Assembly (NCBI GenBank): GCA_001312505.1 | Contig: BBDW01000006.1 | Coordinates: forward strand, 62,001 to 126,000 | Direction: 5' to 3' | Origin: Mediterraneibacter faecis JCM 15917 | Lineage (GTDB): Bacteria; Bacillota; Clostridia; Lachnospirales; Lachnospiraceae | DNA length: 64,000 bases | Position numbers and translations under genes: made by a program | Shown here: positions 57,714 to 64,000 of the stretch, in pieces | Layout of the letters: the number at the start of each line of letters is the position of its first letter | How positions within the stretch are numbered: position 1 is the stretch's first letter | Notes under the pieces: generated by a model | What the model was told of the DNA's origin: nothing | Databases searched by the model: none | Seen by the model: the letters and a program-made list of their open reading frames with translations, nothing else

Positions 57714-58658
57714 ATGAGATTTATAGATGGATTATGCGAGGGAGAAACAATTAGGAATGTATATCTTTGTAAAGGAAAACGTTCCGCAGAGACAAGAAAT
57801 GGAAAGCCGTATGATAATCTGATCCTTCAGGATAAGACAGGAACATTGGATGGAAAAGTATGGGATCCGAACTCCCAGGGAATCGCAGATTATGATGAGA
57901 AGGACTTTATCGAAGTTTTTGGAGATGTGATTAATTATAACGGAAATCTTCAGTTGAACATCCGTCAGATCAGAAAGGCGGAAGAGGGAGAATACAATCC
58001 GGCAGATTATATGCCGACAACAGATAAGAGTGTAGACGGAATGTACGAGGAACTGACAGCTTATATTCGTCAGATTTCTAACAAATATTTAAGACAGGTG
58101 TTGGAATTCTACTATATAAAAGATGAAGCATTTATCAAAAAATTCAAGGCACATTCCGCAGCGAAGACAGTACATCACGGATTTTCCGGAGGATTGCTTG
58201 AGCATACACTCAGTGTAACTCGTATGTGTGATTATTTTGCAACAAACTACTCTATTTTGAATAGAGATCTGCTCCTTAGCTCTGCAATTCTCCATGATAT
58301 TGGAAAAGTGAAAGAACTTTCTGATTTTCCGGACAATGATTATACAGATGAGGGACAGCTGATCGGACATATCGTGATCGGTGTCGAGATGATTGATGAT
58401 GCGATTCGTTCTATCCCGGACTTTCCGGTGAAGCTTGCTCATGAACTCAAGCATTGTATCGTGGCACATCACGGTGAACTGGAATATGGTTCTCCAAAGA
58501 AACCGGCACTGGCAGAGGCAGTGGCACTGAATATGGCAGATTCAACAGATGCAAAGCTTCAGACATTGACAGAACTGTTTAAAGGAAAAACAGGAACAGA
58601 ATGGCTTGGATATAATCGTCTGTTTGAGTCTAATTTAAGAAGAGCATCTGAGGATTAA
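57714..58658 (+). CDS. yhaM: YhaM-like 3'-5' exoribonuclease (OB fold + HD)
   Basis: 314 aa. N-terminal OB fold (ILQDKTGTLDGKVWD), C-terminal HD domain (HHGFSGGLLEHTLSV; AILHDIGKV; HHGELEYGSP). This is the YhaM/CBF1 architecture, a Mn-dependent 3'-5' exonuclease. GTGAAAGAGG precedes ATG 57714. Intact. Confidence 0.92.
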   Translation: MRFIDGLCEGETIRNVYLCKGKRSAETRNGKPYDNLILQDKTGTLDGKVWDPNSQGIADYDEKDFIEVFGDVINYNGNLQLNIRQIRKAEEGEYNPADYMPTTDKSVDGMYEELTAYIRQISNKYLRQVLEFYYIKDEAFIKKFKAHSAAKTVHHGFSGGLLEHTLSVTRMCDYFATNYSILNRDLLLSSAILHDIGKVKELSDFPDNDYTDEGQLIGHIVIGVEMIDDAIRSIPDFPVKLAHELKHCIVAHHGELEYGSPKKPALAEAVALNMADSTDAKLQTLTELFKGKTGTEWLGYNRLFESNLRRASED

Positions 58659-58753
58659 ATATAACAATAGGAACAACAAGTGTCACTGTTTGCAGAATCT
58701 ATGTGAGCAGTGGCTATTTGTATAATTAAGAGTAAAATAGAAGAGAGAAAAGA

Positions 58754-60157
58754 ATGAACAAGAATGATATTGTAACAGTTGAAATAACAGATATCGGAGT
58801 GAGCGGGGAAGGAATTGGCCATGTGGATGGCTACACGCTCTTTATCAAAGACGCAGTGATCGGTGATGTGATTGAAGCGAAAGTCATGAAGGCAAAGAAG
58901 AATTATGGCTATGCCAGATTGATGAAAGTCATCACACCGTCAGAATATCGCGTAGAACCAAAGTGTGCATTTGCCAGAAGATGCGGAGGCTGCCAGATCC
59001 AGGAAATGTCTTATGATCGTCAGCTTGTGTTTAAAGACCAGAAGATTCGTGGCAATCTGGAACGAATCGGTGGGTTCACAAAAGACCAGATCGATACAGT
59101 GATGCAGCCGGTTGTTGGAATGGAGCATCCGTTTGGTTATCGTAATAAAGCACAGTTCCCGTTCGGAACGGACAAAGAAGGCAATCCGATCACGGGATTC
59201 TATGCCGGAAGAACACATGATATCATTGCAAACACAGATTGCGCTCTTGGCGTAGAGCAGAACAAAGAGATTCTCGAGATTATTTTACAATATATGCGTG
59301 AAAACAAGATCAAATCGTATGACGAGAAGACTGGAAAAGGTCTGATCCGGCATGCATTGATCCGCTATGGCTTCAAGACAAAAGAAATTATGGTCTGTCT
59401 TGTGGTCAACGGAAAGAAACTTCCGAAAGCAGAGCGTCTGATTGAAAAGCTTATTCAGATTGAGGGCATGACAAGTATCACGATCAGTCCGAATACACGA
59501 AGAGATAATGTAATTATGGGAAATTCTTATGAAATTCTCTGGGGGGGGCAGGGATATATTACAGATTATATCGGAAATGTAAAATATCAGATTTCCCCCC
59601 CATTATCATTCTATCAGGTAAATCCGGTACAAACAGAGAAACTATACGGACTTGCACTTGAGTATGCAGACCTCAAAGGTGATGAAACCGTGTGGGATCT
59701 GTACTGCGGAATCGGAACGATTTCCCTCTTCCTTGCCCAGAAGGCAAAACAGGTTTACGGAGTTGAGATTGTGCCGCAGGCAATCAATGATGCCAAAGAA
59801 AATGCAAAGATTAATGCGATTGATAACGCAGAATTTTTCGTCGGGAAGGCAGAAGAAGTTTTGCCGGAATATTATGCAGAATATGAGCGAGAGCATAATG
59901 GCGAGACAGCTCATGCAGACGTGATCGTTGTGGATCCACCGAGAAAGGGCTGTGACGAGACACTGCTGGAGACGATTGTGAAGATGCAGCCGGAGAAGGT
60001 CGTGTATGTAAGCTGTGACAGTGCGACATTGGCGAGAGATCTGAAGTATCTGTGTGCGAATGGATATGAGATCAGGATGTGTAGAGGTGTGGATCAGTTC
60101 CCACAGAGTGTGCATGTGGAGACGGTAGTTCTTTTGTCCCAACAAAAAACCAGATGA
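58754..60157 (+). CDS. rlmD: RlmD/RumA-type 23S rRNA m5U methyltransferase
   Basis: 467 aa. TRAM domain (DIGVSGEGIGHVDGYTLF), 4Fe-4S cysteines (CAFARRCGGC and a later Cys), SAM motif DLYCGIGTISLFL, DPPRKGC and catalytic Cys in VVYVSCDSATLARDL. G8 59541-59548 and C7 59595-59601 make WGGQGY and SPPLSFYQ from WGQGY and SPLSFYQ. A6 60144-60149 ends the frame; five As would extend it into the following remnant. Confidence 0.93.
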   Translation: MNKNDIVTVEITDIGVSGEGIGHVDGYTLFIKDAVIGDVIEAKVMKAKKNYGYARLMKVITPSEYRVEPKCAFARRCGGCQIQEMSYDRQLVFKDQKIRGNLERIGGFTKDQIDTVMQPVVGMEHPFGYRNKAQFPFGTDKEGNPITGFYAGRTHDIIANTDCALGVEQNKEILEIILQYMRENKIKSYDEKTGKGLIRHALIRYGFKTKEIMVCLVVNGKKLPKAERLIEKLIQIEGMTSITISPNTRRDNVIMGNSYEILWGGQGYITDYIGNVKYQISPPLSFYQVNPVQTEKLYGLALEYADLKGDETVWDLYCGIGTISLFLAQKAKQVYGVEIVPQAINDAKENAKINAIDNAEFFVGKAEEVLPEYYAEYEREHNGETAHADVIVVDPPRKGCDETLLETIVKMQPEKVVYVSCDSATLARDLKYLCANGYEIRMCRGVDQFPQSVHVETVVLLSQQKTR

Positions 60158-60283
60158 TTATATTAATGTCACGATTGAACTTGATGATGTGGATATAACA
60201 TCTGCAGAGACTAAGGCTACATATGATGAGATAAAGAGAGTGCAATTGTGGAGGCATTGAAGCATTTTAAGATGAATAGTTAA
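60158..60283 (+). pseudogene. Shortened C-terminal extension of the rRNA methyltransferase
   Basis: Reads INVTIELDDVDITSAETKAT then YDEIK, and in another frame ESAIVEALKHFKMNS to a stop at 60283. In related Lachnospiraceae this extension has about 40 more residues between the two blocks, so this looks like an internal deletion. Recalled from family knowledge, not searched. Confidence 0.55.
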
Positions 60284-60303
60284 CAAAGAGAGGTGCAGAT
60301 GCT

Positions 60304-60998
60304 ATGCCAGGTATACTCGTGTTGAAGATGATGAAAATTTAAATCGTGGAATTACATTCTCACTGAAAAAATCCGGATATGAGGTTTTTTCAGCAGAATC
60401 AGTGAAAAAAGCGAAAAGAATTGCAAGTGATAATAATGTGGATGTTACCATTTGTGATGTGAATCTTCCGGATGGGAATGGACTGGAATTTGTAAGGTGG
60501 ATGAGATGCAATTATAATACATACATTATTTGTCTTACAGCACTAGATCAGGAGATGGATCAGGTCATGGGATATGAAGCAGGGGGGGCAGATGATTATA
60601 TTACAAAGCCGTTTAGTCTTTCGGTACTTCTTTTGAAAATAGAAGCACATTTCCGCCGCAGACAGGAGAAAACGGAAGCCGGAAAGATGATTTCGGGAGA
60701 TATCGTATTTATCGCAGGAGAAATGAAAGTCCTGATAAAGAGTCGTGAAATCAGTCTGACAAAAACGGAGTTGAAAATGCTGACTTTTTTTCTGCAGAAT
60801 CCGAAACAGATTCTTTCAAAAACACAAATATTGGAAAATGTGTTTGATCTGGAAGGGGGGGATTTTGTGGATGAAAATACAATCGCTGTCAATATCAGAA
60901 GACTCCGTGAGAAAATCGAAGACAATCCGGCTGCACCGGTCTATATAAAGAATATCAGAGGCCTTGGGTATATATGGAATCAGGAGGTAAGGCAGTGA
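60304..60998 (+). CDS. OmpR-family response regulator, frameshifted at N-terminus
   Basis: About 231 residues from ATG 60304. Reading across one missing G near 60321 gives MPGILVVEDDENLNRGITFSL; Asp in ICDVNLPDGNG, Lys in YITKPFS, winged helix ending RGLGYIWN. G7 runs 60582 and 60855 each add a Gly (EAGADDY to EAGGADDY). Stop overlaps the kinase start. Confidence 0.9.
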
Positions 60999-62239
60999 CA
61001 AAGAGATATCGCAAGAAGATTACAGTAGTGCTCTCCTTGGTATTACCTGTCATATTATTGTTTGCAATATTAAATTGCTTTACCACGTATGTGTTTTATG
61101 AAGATTATAAATATAAAATGAATCTTATGACAGAGATTGCTGCAAAGGAAGAATTTTCCGGGCTGGATGCTGTTTCGGAACTGCTTAAGGATAAGGATAT
61201 TGAAACTAACGAACAGGGAAGACGATTATTGGAGCAATATGGATACTGGGGAAATAAAGGGAATGCATTTTATATGCAATTCCGGCATCAGGTTATGGTG
61301 ACCGGTGCTGTAAGCACTGTGATATGCGTGCTTCTTTTGACTTTTTTACTTTATTGGAAGAAAAAAGAAGATGCGTGTCATCAGAAAATTTTAGACCAGT
61401 TGGAAGAAATTCTGATCAGATTCCGTGAAAATAAATTTGATGATTTACTGAAAACGGAAAATCATGCAGAACTGGAAAAATTGAATGACCAGCTTGAAGC
61501 AATCGGACATCATATTCAGTTGATAAAGGAAGAAGCAAGGGCAGAAAAGGAGAACACGAAAGAAATGGTTTCTGATATTTCTCACCAGTTAAAGACACCG
61601 GTTGCAGCTTTGGATACATGTTTTAGTGTGCTGATGCAGAATGACTTAAGTGCCACAGAACAGGAGGAGTTTCGTATCCGTTGTCGGAGTGCTCTGGATG
61701 GACTGGAGACATTATTGCAGTCGCTTCTTGAAATATCCAAGATGGAAACTGGACTGATTCAGATTAATAAGAAAAAACTTCCGCTTATGGATACTGTCAT
61801 ATCTGCTGTGAACCGCACTTATCCTAAAGCGGATGAGAAAGAAATTGAATTCGTTTTTGACTATGAAAAAGAGCTGGAAACATGCACGATTATGCAGGAT
61901 AAAAGGTGGCTTGGTGAAGCTGTGATCAACGTTCTGGATAATGCGGTCAAGTACAGTCCGTGTGGTTCAAAAATATTTATCCGGTTACAAAAAAGAAACG
62001 ATCTTGTAAGAATGGAAATTGAGGATCAGGGAATTGGTATTCCGCAGAATGAGTATCACAAAATTTTTCAACGATTTTACAGAGGAAGTTCCAAGGAGGT
62101 CATGGAAAAGAGTGGTACAGGAATCGGACTTTTTCTATCGAGAGAAATTATCGAAAAACACGCAGGTACGATTACGGTAACCTCCGGCAAAAAGAAAAAA
62201 GGAAGCACGTTTGTGATTCAATTACCATATGTTGGTTAA
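60995..62239 (+). CDS. Sensor histidine kinase
   Basis: 414 aa from GTG 60995 (CAGGAGG upstream). Two membrane helices (about 10-30 and 95-115), H-box DISHQLKTPVAAL, N-box NVLDNAVKYS, G-boxes DQGIGIP and GTGIGLFLS. Overlaps the regulator stop by 4 nt (GTGA). Controls the ABC exporter downstream, by analogy to similar clusters. Confidence 0.92.
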   Translation: MTKRYRKKITVVLSLVLPVILLFAILNCFTTYVFYEDYKYKMNLMTEIAAKEEFSGLDAVSELLKDKDIETNEQGRRLLEQYGYWGNKGNAFYMQFRHQVMVTGAVSTVICVLLLTFLLYWKKKEDACHQKILDQLEEILIRFRENKFDDLLKTENHAELEKLNDQLEAIGHHIQLIKEEARAEKENTKEMVSDISHQLKTPVAALDTCFSVLMQNDLSATEQEEFRIRCRSALDGLETLLQSLLEISKMETGLIQINKKKLPLMDTVISAVNRTYPKADEKEIEFVFDYEKELETCTIMQDKRWLGEAVINVLDNAVKYSPCGSKIFIRLQKRNDLVRMEIEDQGIGIPQNEYHKIFQRFYRGSSKEVMEKSGTGIGLFLSREIIEKHAGTITVTSGKKKKGSTFVIQLPYVG

Positions 62240-62248
62240 ATTTTAAGT

Positions 62249-62291
62249 GAGCAGAAATCTTACAGAATTGTAAGATTTCTGCTCGTTTTTT
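62249..62291 (+). terminator. Strong terminator after the kinase
   Basis: GAGCAGAAATCTTAC (62249-62263) / GTAAGATTTCTGCTC (62270-62284), perfect 15-bp stem, then G and T6. Confidence 0.9.
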
Positions 62292-62416
62292 GAAAGTGAA
62301 ATGAAAGATTGTCCTGATACAATTTGGATGTAGGTTGAAAAATGACCAAATATATAAACAGGCAAAGAAAGCGTGCTGAAAAGGTACGCTTTACAGAATT
62401 GAAAAGGAGGCAACAC

Positions 62417-63097
62417 ATGAGTGTGATATTAGAAACCAAGCAGCTTTGTAAGTTTTATGGCGCAGGTGAGAATCAGGTCAAAGCGGTCAATCAGGTGGAC
62501 ATTCAGATTGAGCAGGGAGAATTTGTCGCAATTGTTGGAAAGTCAGGTTCCGGTAAAAGTACATTACTTCATATGCTTGGAGGGCTAGACACCCCCCCGA
62601 CAAAAGGCAGTGTTACTTTAGCAGGGAAAGATTTATACAGGATGAAGGAAGATGCCCTTGCTGTTTTCCGCAGAAGAAAAATCGGATTTATTTTTCAGGC
62701 ATTTAATCTGGTTTCATCTGTTAATGTCTGGGAAAATATTGTACTGCCACTGGGGGGGCTGGATGGAAGAAAAGTGGATGAAGCGTATGTAAATGATATT
62801 ATTGCAACTCTGGGGATTGAAAAGAGGATTTACAATTTGCCAAATCAGTTATCCGGAGGACAGCAGCAGAGAGTAGCAATTGCAAGAGCACTGGTGAATC
62901 GTCCGGAAATTATATTTGCAGATGAGCCGACAGGCAATCTTGATTCTAAGACCAGTGATGAGGTGATCGCCCTGCTTAAGATGACAGCAAAAAAATATGG
63001 ACAGACAATTGTAATGATTACCCATGATGACGAAATTGCACAGGTCGCTGACCGTATTCTGGTGATTGAGGACGGACAGGTGGTGGATTTCAGATGA
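62417..63097 (+). CDS. ABC transporter ATPase (MacB/LolD-like)
   Basis: 226 aa from ATG 62417 after AAAAGGAGG (an upstream in-frame ATG at 62342 lacks a site). Walker A GKSGSGKST, FIFQAFNLV, signature LSGGQQQR, Walker B IIFADEPTGNLD. Pairs with the FtsX-type permease that follows. C7 62592 and G7 62752 add a Pro and a Gly. Likely exports or detoxifies antimicrobial peptides. Confidence 0.92.
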   Translation: MSVILETKQLCKFYGAGENQVKAVNQVDIQIEQGEFVAIVGKSGSGKSTLLHMLGGLDTPPTKGSVTLAGKDLYRMKEDALAVFRRRKIGFIFQAFNLVSSVNVWENIVLPLGGLDGRKVDEAYVNDIIATLGIEKRIYNLPNQLSGGQQQRVAIARALVNRPEIIFADEPTGNLDSKTSDEVIALLKMTAKKYGQTIVMITHDDEIAQVADRILVIEDGQVVDFR

Positions 63098-64000
63098 AGA
63101 CAATAAGCAGGATTGCATATAGCAATGACAAAAAGAACAAGACAAGAAGTATACTGATTATGATGTCCATATGTCTGACTACGATGCTGCTTGTGATTAT
63201 CAGTACTGTGGGAAATGGAATGATACGTTTGCAGAAAAGTCAGGCGGCAGGCTCATATGGAAGCAATTATGGTCTGTTTGTCGCAGCAGATGCCTCGCAG
63301 TTAAAGGAAGTAAGCCGCCGTGCAGAAATAGATGCAATAGGAATTATGTGTACAGAAGGCATCATAAAAGGCAATGAAAAAGGCGGGTTTGTCTGCATGG
63401 ATGAGACTGCAAGAAAAATGCTTCCTTATAATAAAGAATATGAGTTAAAGGAAGGAAAGTATCCGGAAAAAATGCAGGAAATTGCCGCCGGAAGAGCTTT
63501 TTTTCGTGCAATGGGATATGATGATGTAACGGTCGGAGATACGGTTACACTGGATTACCGTGCAGGGATGCGGTCAGAATATAAGCCGGAAGAGTTTGTT
63601 GTCAGCGGAATCCTATATGATCGGGATGAATATACCATCGAGGCATCTTATGTTGCTTTCGGGTCACAGGAGTTTTATGATGAGCACGTCGCAGAGAATG
63701 ACAAACAGTATAATATATATTTTACTTTAAATGATTCTGCAAATGTATCTATGAATAATATTGAACCGGTTATAAAGCAGATTGCAGCATCTTGTGGAAT
63801 CGAAGAAAAAAACGTTATAGTCAATGATCTCTATTTGCAATGGGTCTTGCAGCCGAGTTATGAAACGATTGCGGTATGTGGAATTCTGATTCTTGCAATT
63901 GTACTTTTCTCTGTTGTGGTCATTTATAATATTTTTCAGGTCGGTATTGTCAACAAGATACAGGAGTATGGAAAAATCAAGGCTCTGGGAGCAACAAAAA
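63094..64000 (+). CDS. FtsX-type ABC permease, cut by window edge
   Basis: ATG 63094 overlaps the ATPase stop (ATGA). At least 302 residues: MKTISRIAYSNDKKNKTRSILI, a first membrane helix (about 20-42), a large extracellular domain, then a helix (TIAVCGILILAIVLFSVVVIY) and the FtsX motif IQEYGKIKALGATK at the right edge. Permease subunit of the preceding ATPase. Confidence 0.92.
   Translation, partial: MKTISRIAYSNDKKNKTRSILIMMSICLTTMLLVIISTVGNGMIRLQKSQAAGSYGSNYGLFVAADASQLKEVSRRAEIDAIGIMCTEGIIKGNEKGGFVCMDETARKMLPYNKEYELKEGKYPEKMQEIAAGRAFFRAMGYDDVTVGDTVTLDYRAGMRSEYKPEEFVVSGILYDRDEYTIEASYVAFGSQEFYDEHVAENDKQYNIYFTLNDSANVSMNNIEPVIKQIAASCGIEEKNVIVNDLYLQWVLQPSYETIAVCGILILAIVLFSVVVIYNIFQVGIVNKIQEYGKIKALGATK

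Noticed and set aside
62342-62416. Longer N-terminus for the ABC ATPase
   Set aside because: The upstream ATG lacks a ribosome binding site and the added basic residues are not part of the family.
419-62758. G7 tracts as phase-variable contingency loci
   Set aside because: Contingency tracts occur in a few surface or modification genes. Here more than 50 occur in ribosomal, replication and transfer genes and add a full codon instead of switching frames.
1-64000. tRNA, rRNA genes or CRISPR array
   Set aside because: None seen on either strand by eye; short repeats found are hairpins or att/arm sites, not regularly spaced arrays.

Overview
The window looks like a chromosome segment of a low-to-mid GC Gram-positive gut anaerobe, most likely a Lachnospiraceae member (Blautia/Dorea/Mediterraneibacter-like). 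The basis is gene content and style: AAGGAG-type ribosome binding sites, the rpsF-ssb-rpsR, gdpP-like, rplI and dnaB cluster, a class B sortase, LCMT-like and ApbA/PanE-like proteins and BceAB-type systems. No rRNA, tRNA or CRISPR array was seen.

Layout. 1-8376 is chromosomal: a MATE efflux gene on the minus strand, a small operon (PanE-like reductase, alpha/beta hydrolase, SAM methyltransferase, small protein), a TetR regulator behind a perfect palindrome, and a pair of ABC half-transporters. 8377-34662 is a complete Tn916-family integrative and conjugative element (ICE) of about 26.2 kb, bounded by 39-bp perfect direct repeats. Its conjugation core follows Tn916 order (orf23, orf22, orf21/TcpA, oriT region, orf20/MobT, TcpD, ArdA, TcpE, orf16/VirB4-like, orf15, orf14, orf13/TcpC, orf7, orf8, xis, int). 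The tet(M) position instead carries a small XRE/membrane-protein cassette and a BceAB-BceRS type peptide-antibiotic sensing and export module. A thioester/VaFE-repeat, sortase-anchored adhesin sits at the left end. The right attachment repeat overlaps a CIRCE-like operator and the promoter of an hsp20 gene, so the element has integrated at a heat-shock control region.

34663-64000 is chromosomal again: hsp20, a PutP-type symporter, nagA-nagB, cutC, a HAD phosphatase, a LUD-domain protein, sortase B, DUF951, rpsF-ssb-rpsR, gdpP-like phosphodiesterase, rplI, dnaB, a MerR regulator, ferredoxin, an orphan sugar-binding lipoprotein, mutS2 with a two-component system, a degenerate HtrA-like PDZ protein, a YhaM-like nuclease, an RlmD-like rRNA methyltransferase, and a second two-component system coupled to an ABC exporter that runs off the right edge.

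The most striking sequence-wide feature is not a gene. More than 50 G or C runs of exactly 7 (a few of 8) are scattered through both chromosome and ICE. Wherever they fall in a conserved protein they add exactly one glycine or proline compared with what I know of the family (ribosomal protein S6, DnaB, MutS2, histidine kinases, Tn916 proteins), and in two hairpins only one arm is lengthened. In addition, about 20 genes carry single-base frameshifts, nearly all in homopolymers. The simplest reading is a systematic homopolymer artefact of the assembly, and frameshifted genes below are annotated as probably intact in the organism unless stated otherwise. Gene functions are assigned from motifs and family resemblance recognised by eye; no searches were run.
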